From Macrothele yani (taxonomy: Eukaryota; Arthropoda; Arachnida; Araneae; Macrothelidae): DNA of 64,000 bases. The position numbers were made by a program, and so were the translations under genes. The notes below the pieces were generated by a model. That model was not told the origin of the DNA. It worked only from the letters and a program-made list of their open reading frames with translations, and ran no database searches. Numbering within the stretch: the first letter of the stretch is position 1; the number at the start of each line of letters is the position of its first letter. This document shows positions 18,568-30,900 of the stretch, in pieces. The stretch is from positions 222,978,331 through 223,042,330 of the forward strand of contig CM077034.1 of assembly GCA_039090855.1 (NCBI GenBank), read 5' to 3'.

Positions 18568-20790
18568 TGGGAATGAAGAATTTCATGGGGGAGGGGGGAT
18601 TTTTCAGTGCCAGAGGTTGGCAGTATGGGACTGAAGAATTTCATGGGGGAGGGGGATTTTTTCGGTGCCAGAGGTTGGCAGTATGGGAAGGAAGAATTTC
18701 ATGGGGGAGAGGGGATTTTTCGGTGCCAGAGGTTGGAAGTATGGGAATGAAGAATTTCGTGGGGGAGAGGGGATTTTTCAGTTCCAGTATTGGCAGTATG
18801 GGAATGAAGAATTTTCATGGGGAAGAGGGGATTTTTCAGTGCCAGAGGTTGACAGTATGGGAATGAAGAATTTCATGGGGGAGAGGGGATTTTGTGGTGC
18901 CAGAGGTTGGCAGAATGGGAATGAAGATTTTTCATGGGGAAGAGAGGATTTTTTGGTGCCAGAGGTTGGCAGTATGGGAATGAAGAATTTTCATGGGGGA
19001 GAGGGAATTTTTCAGTGCCAGAGGTTGACAGTATGGGAATGAAAAATTTCATGGGGGAGAGGGGATTTTTCCAGTGCCAGAGGTTGGCAGCATGGGAATG
19101 AAGAATTTCATGGGGGAGAGGGAATTTTTCAGTGCTAGAGGTTGGCAGTATGGGAATGAAGAATTTCATGGGGGAGAGGGGATTTTGTGGTGCCAGAGGT
19201 TGGCAGAATGGGAATGAAGATTTTTCATGAGGAAGAGGGGATTTTTCAGTGCCAGAGGTTGGCAGTATGGGAATGAAGAATTTCATGGGGGAGAAAGGAT
19301 TTTTTGGTGCCAGAGGTTGGCAGTATGGGAACGAAGAATTTCATGGGGGAGAGGGGATTTTTTGTGCCAGAGGTTGGCAGTATGGGAATGAAGAATTTTC
19401 ATGGGGGAGAGGGAATTTTTCAGTGCCAGAGGTTGACAGTGTGGGAATGAAGAATTTCATGGGGGAGAGGGGATTTTTCCAGTGCCAGAGGTTGGCAGCA
19501 TGGGAATGAAGAATTTCATGGGGGAGAGGGAATTTTTCAGTGCTAGAGGTTGGCAGTATGGGAATGAAGAATTTCATGGGGGAGAGGGGATTTTTTGTGC
19601 CAGAGGTTGGCAGTATGGGAATGAAGAATTTTCATGGGGGAGAGGGAATTTTTCAGTGCCAGAGGTTGACAGTATGGGAATGAAAAATTTCATGGTTGAG
19701 AGGGGATTTTTCCAGTGCCAGAGGTTGGCAGCATGGGAATGAAGAATTTCATGGGGGAGAGGGAATTTTTCAGTGCTAGAGGTTGGCAGTATGGGAATGA
19801 AGAATTTCATGGGGGAGAGGGGATTTTGTGGTGCCAGAGGTTGGCAGAATGGGAATGAAGATTTTTCATGAGGAAGAGGGGATTTTTGGTGCCAGAGGTT
19901 GGCAGTATGGGAATGAAGAATTTTCATGGGGGAGAGGGAATTTTTCAGTGCCAGAGGTTGACAGTATGGGAATGAAGAATTTCATGGGGGAGAGGGGATT
20001 TTTCCAGTGCCAGAGGTTGGCAGCATGGGAATGAAGAATTTCATGGGGGAGAGGGAATTTTTCAGTGCTAGAGGTTGGCAGTATGGGAATGAAAAATTTC
20101 ATGGGGAGAGGGGATTTTTCCAGTGCCAGAGGTTGGCAGCATGGGAATGAAGAATTTCATGGGGGAGAGGGAATTTTTCAGTGCTAGAGGTTGGCAGTAT
20201 GGGAATGAAGAATTTCATGGGGGAGAGGGGATTTTGTGGTGCCAGAGGTTGGCAGAATGGGAATGAAGATTTTTCATGAGGAAGAGGGGATTTTTTGGTG
20301 CCAGAGGTTGGCAGTATGGGAATGAAGAATTTTCATGGGGGAGAGGGAATTTTTCAGTGCCAGAGGTTGACAGTATGGGAATGAAGAATTTCATGGGGGA
20401 GAGGGGATTTTTCCAGTGCCAGAGGTTGGCAGCATGGGAATGAAGAATTTCATGGGGGAGAGGGAATTTTTCAGTGCTAGAGGTTGGCAGTATGGGAATG
20501 AAGAATTTCATGGGGGAGAAAGGAATTTTTGGTGCCAGAGGTTGGCAGTATGGGAACGAAGAATTTCATGGGGGAGAGGGGATTTTTTTGTGCCAGAGGT
20601 TGGCAGTATGGGAATGAAGAATTTTCATGGGGGAGAGGGAATTTTTCAGTGCCAGAGGTTGGCAGCATGGGAATGAAGAATTTCATGGGGGAGAGGGAGT
20701 TTTTCAGTGCTAGAGGTTGGCAGTATGGGAATGAAGAATTTTCATGGGGGAGAAGGGATTTTTCGGTGCCAGAGATTGGCAGCATCCATG
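18568..20790. repeat. ~58-bp minisatellite with higher-order structure
   Basis: About 38 units of 57-60 bp built on 'tgggaatgaagaatttcatg', then 'ggggagaggggatttttc', then 'gtgccagaggttggcagta'. Unit types differ in the T-run, in 'cagtgccag' versus 'gtggtgccag' and in 'gttgacag' versus 'gttggcag'. Types recur in a fixed order as blocks of about four to six units (for instance 233 bp between 19249 and 19482), so multi-unit blocks were themselves duplicated. Purine-rich on the plus strand. Short frames on both strands are repeat by-products. Confidence 0.95.
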
Positions 20791-20985
20791 ATGTTGCCTG
20801 AGGGAAAGTGGCACCCATTTCTTCTGTGTGTGTGTAGTGCCAGTCGTTTCTTTGTTCACCATTTATTTAGTAATGTTGTAGTTGAAAAATGTTGTCACTG
20901 AGCAGCATGCAAACTGCAGATTCTGAAAATGTTGTAGGCTCAAATGGGCTCTATTTATAGTGTTTCCCACGTGGCCACTTCTCCA
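20791..20985. other. Spacer, nothing recognised
   Basis: Unique-looking sequence between the minisatellite and the SINE fragment. Confidence 0.4.
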
Positions 20986-21205
20986 GAAAACTGGAAAATT
21001 GCATCACCCTGGAGCAGTAATCGAACCTGCATCTCCCAATTCCCATATGTACATTCTATCCTTTACAACCCTCTGGACAATGAAATTCCAAGAAACTAAA
21101 GCCAAATGAATATAGCTTAGGAATCTGAACAATATCAGATTTCGCTAGTCTGAGCAGTACTTCCTCATAGTGGCAATAAACCTTTCAAATCCAGGAACTG
21201 ATATA
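20986..21205 (-). mobile_element. Diverged tRNA-SINE copy (same family as 13922-14918)
   Basis: On the minus strand 'gggagatgcaggttcgatta' with 'ctgctccagggtgatg' matches the head end of the SINE in the fold-back composite, including a box B-like GGTTCGATTAC. Further along, 'gatttcgctagtctgagcag' matches the SINE body 'gattcgctagtcgaagcaa'. The copy is clearly older. Its last ~85 bp (21117-21200) recurs at 54552-54644 on the other side of the expanded mariner. Confidence 0.65.
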
Positions 21206-21408
21206 CATTGGTTCTGTTATACTGCCCAGGACAAATAAATTATTCAGGGCGATTCAACAGTCCCCAAGCTCTATTTTTAAAATGTATTTGCTGTAAAACC
21301 ACGAAAGATATCCGAGTGTTGCTGCTTGTGGCTGTTGTGTGTGATCTTGGGGAACGAGCTGTGCCATATGATAGCACCACAAGCAGTAACGTTCAGTCAG
21401 CCAGGAGT

Positions 21409-21992
21409 CTCACGCAAGAACAGAGAGTCGCTTTGTTAGAAGTTTATTTTGCGGAAAAATCTTACCAACGTTGCGTCCAACTCTTTCAAAGGAAGTTTCC
21501 CGATGCTCCTATACCAGGTAAAGCAACTGTGTATGACCTTGTGAACCGGTTTTGCGAGACTGGCAGTGTTCAGGATAAGCCTAAAAGTGGCCGGCCGGCC
21601 ATGGTGACGACCACGTTTCTGCAGAAAATTCACGTTTCCCTGCAGCACTCTTCCCGGAAGTCACTTCGGCGGCTCGGCTGTCTCAAGAGTTAGGGTCATC
21701 GTATTCAGCCTGCCAGAGGACTAGTAAACGTCTAAAGCTACAGCCGTGCAGAATTTGAGTAGTGCAAGAGCTACATCCTTTGGGCTCAGAAAAGCGTATT
21801 GCATACTGGCAATAGTTTAAGAGTTTCACGCTCAACAATGTGACTAACCAGCTTAACAACACTTATTTCAGTGACGAGGCATGGTTTCATTTGAATGGAT
21901 ATGTCAATAGCCGAAACACTCGCATATGGGCTGCGGAGAATTCACACGCATTACGTGAGGTTGGACTTCACTGTCAGTAAGTTGGAGTGTGG
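21409..21992 (+). pseudogene. Mariner-type transposase, 5' part (unamplified)
   Basis: LTQEQRVALLEVYFAEKSYQ to DLVNRFCETGSVQDKPKSGR is the helix-turn-helix (DUF4817 type) found at the start of a common insect mariner-like transposase family. No Met directly precedes it; the open frame itself starts within the terminal repeat (21208), so the true start seems lost. A frameshift near 21680 and in-frame TGA, TAG and TAA follow, but the frame can be traced through NNTYFSDEAWFHLNGYVNS, which contains the first catalytic Asp, to VGVWCAMSRRRIVGP, where the 115-bp satellite begins. The protein would cut and paste the element; this copy is dead. Confidence 0.9.
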
Positions 21993-24900
21993 TGCGCCAT
22001 GTCTAGACGGCGAATTGTAGGCCCATATTTTTTCCGACAGAACTGTGAATTTCGCTGCGTGTGCAGACATCATCCATCCATTTGTAGCGATGCCGGAAGA
22101 ACACGAATGCGCCATGTCTAGACGGCGAATTGTAGGCCCATATTTTTTCCGACAGAACTGTGAATTCCGCTGCGTGTGCAGACATCATCCATCCATTTGT
22201 AGCGATGCCGGAAGAACACGAATGCGCCATGTCTAGACGGCGAATTGTAGGCCCATATTTTTTCCGACAGAACTGTGAATTCCGCTGCGTGTGCAGACAT
22301 CATCCATCCATTTGTAGCGATGCCGGAAGAACACGAATGCGCCATGTCTAGACGGCGAATTGTAGGCCCATATTTTTTCCGACAGAACTGTGAATTCCGC
22401 TGCGTGTGCAGACATCATCCATCCATTTGTAGCGATGCCGGAAGAACACGAATGCGCCATGTCTAGACGGCGAATTGTAGGCCCATATTTTTTCCGACAG
22501 AACTGTGAATTCCGCTGCGTGTGCAGACATCATCCATCCATTTGTAGCGATGCCGGAAGAACACGAATGCGCCATGTCTAGACGGCGAATTGTAGGCCCA
22601 TATTTTTTCCGACAGAACTGTGAATTCCGCTGCGTGTGCAGACATCATCCATCCATTTATAGCGATGCCGGAAGAACACGAATGCGCCATGTCTAGACGG
22701 CGAATTGTAGGCCCATATTTTTTCCGACAGAACTGTGAATTCCGCTGCGTGTGCAGACATCATCCATCCATTTATAGCGATGCCGGAAGAACACGAATGC
22801 GCCATGTCTAGACGGCGAATTGTAGGCCCCTATTTTTCCGACAGAACTGTGAATTCCGCTGCGTGTGCAGACATCATCCATCCATTTGTAGCGATGCCGG
22901 AAGAACACGAATGCGCCATGTCTAGACGGCGAATTGTAGGCCCATATTTTTTCCGACAGAACTGTGAATTCCGCTGCGTGTGCAGACATCATCCATCCAT
23001 TTGTAGCGATGCCGGAAGAACACCAATGCGCCATGTCTAGACGGCGAATTGTAGGCCCATATTTTTTCCGACAGAACTGTGAATTCCGCTGCGTGTGCAG
23101 ACATCATCCATCCATTTGTAGCGATGCCGGAAGAACACGAATGCGCCATGTCTAGACGGCGAATTGTAGGCCCATATTTTTTCCGACAGAACTGTGAATT
23201 CCGCTGCGTGTGCAGACATCATCCATCCATTTATAGCGATGCCGGAAGAACACGAATGCGCCATGTCTAGACGGCGAATTGTAGGCCCATATTTTTTCCG
23301 ACAGAACTGTGAATTCCGCTGCGTGTGCAGACATCATCCATCCATTTATAGCGATGCCGGAAGAACACGAATGCGCCATGTCTAGACGGCGAATTGTAGG
23401 CCCATATTTTTTCCGACAGAACTGTGAATTCCGCTGCGTGTGCAGACATCATCCATCCATTTGTAGCGATGCCGGAAGAACACGAATGCGCCATGTCTAG
23501 ACGGCGAATTGTAGGCCCATATTTTTTCCGACAGAACTGTGAATTCCGCTGCGTGTGCAGACATCATCCATCCATTTGTAGCGATGCCGGAAGAACACGA
23601 ATGCGCCATGTCTAGACGGCGAATTGTAGGCCCATATTTTTTCCGACAGAACTGTGAATTCCGCTGCGTGTGCAGACATCATCCATCCATTTGTAGCGAT
23701 GCCGGAAGAACACGAATGCGCCATGTCTAGACGGCGAATTGTAGGCCCATAATTTTTCCGACAGAACTGTGAATTCCGCTGTGCAGACATCATCCATCCA
23801 TTTGTAGCGATGCCGGAAGAACACCAATGCGCCATGTCTAGACGGCGAATTGTAGGCCCATATTTTTTCCGACAGAACTGTGAATTCCGCTGCGTGTGCA
23901 GACATCATCCATCCATTTGTAGCGATGCCGGAAGAACACCAATGCGCCATGTCTAGACGGCGAATTGTAGGCCCATATTTTTTCCGACAGAACTGTGAAT
24001 TCCGCTGCGTGTGCAGACATCATCCATCCATTTGTAGCGATGCCGGAAGAACACGAATGCGCCATGTCTAGACGGCGAATTGTAGGCCCATATTTTTTCC
24101 GACAGAACTGTGAATTCCGCTGCGTGTGCAGACATCATCCATCCATTTGTAGCGATGCCGGAAGAACACGAATGCGCCATGTCTAGACGGCGAATTGTAG
24201 GCCCATATTTTTTCCGACAGAACTGTGAATTCCGCTGCGTGTGCAGACATCATCCATCCATTTGTAGCGATGCCGGAAGAACACCAATGCGCCATGTCTA
24301 GACGGCGAATTGTAGGCCCATATTTTTTCCGACAGAACTGTGAATTCCGCTGCGTGTGCAGACATCATCCATCCATTTATAGCGATGCCGGAAGAACACG
24401 AATGCGCCATGTCTAGACGGCGAATTGTAGGCCCATATTTTTTCCGACAGAACTGTGAATTCCGCTGCGTGTGCAGACATCATCCATCCATTTGTAGCGA
24501 TGCCGGAAGAACACGAATGCGCCATGTCTAGACGGCGAATTGTAGGCCCATATTTTTTCCGACAGAACTGTGAATTCCGCTGCGTGTGCAGACATCATCC
24601 ATCCATTTGTAGCGATGCCGGAAGAACACGAATGCGCCATGTCTAGACGGCGAATTGTAGGCCCATATTTTTTCCGACAGAACTGTGAATTCCGCTGCGT
24701 GTGCAGACATCATCCATCCATTTATAGCGATGCCGGAAGAACACGAATGCGCCATGTCTAGACGGCGAATTGTAGGCCCATATTTTTTCCGACAGAACTG
24801 TGAATTCCGCTGCGTGTGCAGACATCATCCATCCATTTGTAGCAATGCCGGAAGAACACGAATGCGCCATGTCTAGACGGCGAATTGTAGGCCCATATTT

Positions 24901-27900
24901 TTTCCGACAGAACTGTGAATTCCGCTGCGTGTGCAGACATCATCCATCCATTTGTAGCGATGCCGGAAGAACACCAATGCGCCATGTCTAGACGGCGAAT
25001 TGTAGGCCCATATTTTTTCCGACAGAACTGTGAATTCCGCTGCGTGTGCAGACATCATCCATCCATTTGTAGCGATGCCGGAAGAACACGAATGCGCCAT
25101 GTCTAGACGGCGAATTGTAGGCCCATATTTTTTCCGACAGAACTGTGAATTCCGCTGCGTGTGCAGACATCATCCATCCATTTGTAGCGATGCCGGAAGA
25201 ACACGAATGCGCCATGTCTAGACGGCGAATTGTAGGCCCATATTTTTTCCGACAGAACTGTGAATTCCGCTGCGTGTGCAGACATCATCCATCCATTTGT
25301 AGCGATGCCGGAAGAACACGAATGCGCCATGTCTAGACGGGCGAATTGTAGGCCCATATTTTTTCCGACAGAACTGTGAATTCCGCTGCGTGTGCAGACA
25401 TCATCCATCCATTTGTAGCGATGCCGGAAGAACACGAATGCGCCATGTCTAGACGGCGAATTGTAGGCCCATATTTTTTCCGACAGAACTGTGAATTCCG
25501 CTGCGTGTGCAGACATCATCCATCCATTTGTAGCGATGCCGGAAGAACACGAATGCGCCATGTCTAGACGGCGAATTGTAGGCCCATATTTTTTCCGACA
25601 GAACTGTGAATTCCGCTGCGTGTGCAGACATCATCCATCCATTTGTAGCGATGCCGGAAGAACACGAATGCGCCATGTCTAGACGGCGAATTGTAGGCCC
25701 ATATTTTTTCCGACAGAACTGTGAATTCCGCTGCGTGTGCAGACATCATCCATCCATTTGTAGCGATGCCGGAAGAACACGAATGCGCCATGTCTAGACG
25801 GCGAATTGTAGGCCCATATTTTTTCCGACAGAACTGTGAATTCCGCTGCGTGTGCAGACATCATCCATCCATTTGTAGCGATGCCGGAAGAACACGAATG
25901 CGCCATGTCTAGACGGCGAATTGTAGGCCCATATTTTTTCCGACAGAACTGTGAATTCCGCTGCGTGTGCAGACATCATCCATCCATTTGTAGCGATGCC
26001 GGAAGAACACGAATGCGCCATGTCTAGACGGCGAATTGTAGGCCCATATTTTTTTCCGACAGAACTGTGAATTCCCGCTGCGTGTGCAGACATCATCCAT
26101 CCATTTGTAGCGATGCCGGAAGAACACGAATGCGCCATGTCTAGACGGCGAATTGTAGGCCCATATTTTTTCCGACAGAACTGTGAATTCCGCTGCGTGT
26201 GCAGACATCATCCATCCATTTGTAGCGATGCCGGAAGAACACGAATGCGCCATGTCTAGACGGCGAATTGTAGGCCCATATTTTTTCCGACAGAACTGTG
26301 AATTCCGCTGCGTGTGCAGACATCATCCATCCATTTGTAGCGATGCCGGAAGAACACCAATGCGCCATGTCTAGACGGCGAATTGTAGGCCCATATTTTT
26401 TCCGACAGAACTGTGAATTCCGCTGCGTGTGCAGACATCATCCATCCATTTGTAGCGATGCCGGAAGAACACGAATGCGCCATGTCTAGACGGCGAATTG
26501 TAGGCCCATATTTTTCCGACAGAACTGTGAATTCCGCTGCGTGTGCAGACATCATCCATCCATTTGTAGCGATGCCGGAAGAACACGAATGCGCCATGTC
26601 TAGACGGCGAATTGTAGGCCCATATTTTTTCCGACAGAACTGTGAATTCCGCTGCGTGTGCAGACATCATCCATCCATTTGTAGCGATGCCGGAAGAACA
26701 CGAATGCGCCATGTCTAGACGGCGAATTGTAGGCCCATATTTTTTCCGACAGAACTGTGAATTCCGCTGCGTGTGCAGACATCATCCATCCATTTGTAGC
26801 GATGCCGGAAGAACACGAATGCGCCATGTCTAGACGGCGAATTGTAGGCCCATATTTTTTCCGACAGAACTGTGAATTCCGCTGCGTGTGCAGACATCAT
26901 CCATCCATTTGTAGCGATGCCGGAAGAACACCAATGCGCCATGTCTAGACGGCGAATTGTAGGCCCATATTTTTTCCGACAGAACTGTGAATTCCGCTGC
27001 GTGTGCAGACATCATCCATCCATTTGTAGCGATGCCGGAAGAACACGAATGCGCCATGTCTAGACGGCGAATTGTAGGCCCATATTTTTTCCGACAGAAC
27101 TGTGAATTCCGCTGCGTGTGCAGACATCATCCATCCATTTGTAGCGATGCCGGGAAGAACACGAATGCGCCATGTCTAGACGGCGAATTGTAGGCCCATA
27201 TTTTTTCCGACAGAACTGTGAATTCCGCTGCGTGTGCAGACATCATCCATCCATTTGTAGCGATGCCGGAAGAACACGAATGCGCCATGTCTAGACGGCG
27301 AATTGTAGGCCCATATTTTTTCCGACAGAACTGTGAATTCCGCTGCGTGTGCAGACATCATCCATCCATTTGTAGCGATGCCGGAAGAACACGAATGCGC
27401 CATGTCTAGACGGCGAATTGTAGGCCCATATTTTTTCCGACAGAACTGTGAATTCCGCTGCGTGTGCAGACATCATCCATCCATTTGTAGCGATGCCGGA
27501 AGAACACGAATGCGCCATGTCTAGACGGCGAATTGTAGGCCCATATTTTTTCCGACAGAACTGTGAATTCCGCTGCGTGTGCAGACATCATCCATCCATT
27601 TGTAGCGATGCCGGAAGAACACGAATGCGCCATGTCTAGACGGCGAATTGTAGGCCCATATTTTTTCCGACAGAACTGTGAATTCCGCTGCGTGTGCAGA
27701 CATCATCCATCCATTTGTAGCGATGCCGGAAGAACACGAATGCGCCATGTCTAGACGGCGAATTGTAGGCCCATATTTTTTCCGACAGAACTGTGAATTC
27801 CGCTGCGTGTGCAGACATCATCCATCCATTTGTAGCGATGCCGGAAGAACACGAATGCGCCATGTCTAGACGGCGAATTGTAGGCCCATATTTTTTCCGA

Positions 27901-30900
27901 CAGAACTGTGAATTCCGCTGCGTGTGCAGACATCATCCATCCATTTGTAGCGATGCCGGAAGAACACGAATGCGCCATGTCTAGACGGCGAATTGTAGGC
28001 CCATATTTTTTCCGACAGAACTGTGAATTCCGCTGCGTGTGCAGACATCATCCATCCATTTGTAGCGATGCCGGAAGAACACGAATGCGCCATGTCTAGA
28101 CGGCGAATTGTAGGCCCATATTTTTTCCGACAGAACTGTGAATTCCGCTGCGTGTGCAGACATCATCCATCCATTTGTAGCGATGCCGGAAGAACACGAA
28201 TGCGCCATGTCTAGACGGCGAATTGTAGGCCCATATATTTTTCCGACAGAACTGTGAATTCCGCTGCGTGTGCAGACATCATCCATCCATTTGTAGCGAT
28301 GCCGGAAGAACACGAATGCGCCATGTCTAGACGGCGAATTGTAGGCCCATATTTTTTCCGACAGAACTGTGAATTCCGCTGCGTGTGCAGACATCATCCA
28401 TCCATTTGTAGCGATGCCGGAAGAACACGAATGCGCCATGTCTAGACGGCGAATTGTAGGCCCATATATTTTTCCGACAGAACTGTGAATTCCGCTGCGT
28501 GTGCAGACATCATCCATCCATTTGTAGCGATGCCGGAAGAACACCAATGCGCCATGTCTAGACGGCGAATTGTAGGCCCATATTTTTTCCGACAGAACTG
28601 TGAATTCCGCTGCGTGTGCAGACATCATCCATCCATTTGTAGCGATGCCGGAAGAACACGAATGCGCCATGTCTAGACGGCGAATTGTAGGCCCATATTT
28701 TTTCCGACAGAACTGTGAATTCCGCTGCGTGTGCAGACATCATCCATCCATTTGTAGCGATGCCGGAAGAACACGAATGCGCCATGTCTAGACGGCGAAT
28801 TGTAGGCCCATATTTTTTCCGACAGAACTGTGAATTCCGCTGCGTGTGCAGACATCATCCATCCATTTGTAGCGATGCCGGAAGAACACGAATGCGCCAT
28901 GTCTAGACGGCGAATTGTAGGCCCATATTTTTTCCGACAGAACTGTGAATTCCGCTGCGTGTGCAGACATCATCCATCCATTTGTAGCGATGCCGGAAGA
29001 ACACGAATGCGCCATGTCTAGACGGCGAATTGTAGGCCCATATTTTTTCCGACAGAACTGTGAATTCCGCTGCGTGTGCAGACATCATCCATCCATTTGT
29101 AGCGATGCCGGAAGAACACGAATGCGCCATGTCTAGACGGCGAATTGTAGGCCCATATTTTTTCCGACAGAACTGTGAATTCCGCTGCGTGTGCAGACAT
29201 CATCCATCCATTTGTAGCGATGCCGGAAGAACACGAATGCGCCATGTCTAGACGGCGAATTGTAGGCCCATATTTTTTCCGACAGAACTGTGAATTCCGC
29301 TGCGTGTGCAGACATCATCCATCCATTTGTAGCGATGCCGGAAGAACACGAATGCGCCATGTCTAGACGGCGAATTGTAGGCCCATATTTTTTCCGACAG
29401 AACTGTGAATTCCGCTGCGTGTGCAGACATCATCCATCCATTTGTAGCGATGCCGGAAGAACACGAATGCGCCATGTCTAGACGGCGAATTGTAGGCCCA
29501 TATTTTTTCCGACAGAACTGTGAATTCCGCTGCGTGTGCAGACATCATCCATCCATTTGTAGCGATGCCGGAAGAACACGAATGCGCCATGTCTAGACGG
29601 CGAATTGTAGGCCCATATTTTTTCCGACAGAACTGTGAATTCCGCTGCGTGTGCAGACATCATCCATCCATTTGTAGCGATGCCGGAAGAACACGAATGC
29701 GCCATGTCTAGACGGCGAATTGTAGGCCCATATTTTTTCCGACAGAACTGTGAATTCCGCTGCGTGTGCAGACATCATCCATCCATTTGTAGCGATGCCG
29801 GAAGAACACGAATGCGCCATGTCTAGACGGCGAATTGTAGGCCCATATTTTTTCCGACAGAACTGTGAATTCCGCTGCGTGTGCAGACATCATCCATCCA
29901 TTTGTAGCGATGCCGGAAGAACACGAATGCGCCATGTCTAGACGGCGAATTGTAGGCCCATATTTTTTCCGACAGAACTGTGAATTCCGCTGCGTGTGCA
30001 GACATCATCCATCCATTTGTAGCGATGCCGGAAGAACACGAATGCGCCATGTCTAGACGGCGAATTGTAGGCCCATATTTTTTTCCGACAGAACTGTGAA
30101 TTCCGCTGCGTGTGCAGACATCATCCATCCATTTATAGCGATGCCGGAAGAACACGAATGCGCCATGTCTAGACGGCGAATTGTAGGCCCATATTTTTTC
30201 CGACAGAACTGTGAATTCCGCTGCGTGTGCAGACATCATCCATCCATTTGTAGCGATGCCGGAAGAACACGAATGCGCCATGTCTAGACGGCGAATTGTA
30301 GGCCCATATTTTTTCCGACAGAACTGTGAATTCCGCTGCGTGTGCAGACATCATCCATCCATTTGTAGCGATGCCGGAAGAACACGAATGCGCCATGTCT
30401 AGACGGCGAATTGTAGGCCCATATTTTTTCCGACAGAACTGTGAATTCCGCTGCGTGTGCAGACATCATCCATCCATTTGTAGCGATGCCGGAAGAACAC
30501 GAATGCGCCATGTCTAGACGGCGAATTGTAGGCCCATATTTTTTCCGACAGAACTGTGAATTCCGCTGCGTGTGCAGACATCATCCATCCATTTGTAGCG
30601 ATGCCGGAAGAACACGAATGCGCCATGTCTAGACGGCGAATTGTAGGCCCATATTTTTTCCGACAGAACTGTGAATTCCGCTGCGTGTGCAGACATCATC
30701 CATCCATTTGTAGCGATGCCGGAAGAACACGAATGCGCCATGTCTAGACGGCGAATTGTAGGCCCATATTTTTTCCGACAGAACTGTGAATTCCGCTGCG
30801 TGTGCAGACATCATCCATCCATTTGTAGCGATGCCGGAAGAACACGAATGCGCCATGTCTAGACGGCGAATTGTAGGCCCATATTTTTTCCGACAGAACT

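Noticed and set aside
18568..20790. Glycine/phenylalanine-rich or proline-rich proteins from the 58-bp repeat
   Set aside because: Frames change with T-run length from unit to unit and no frame spans the array.
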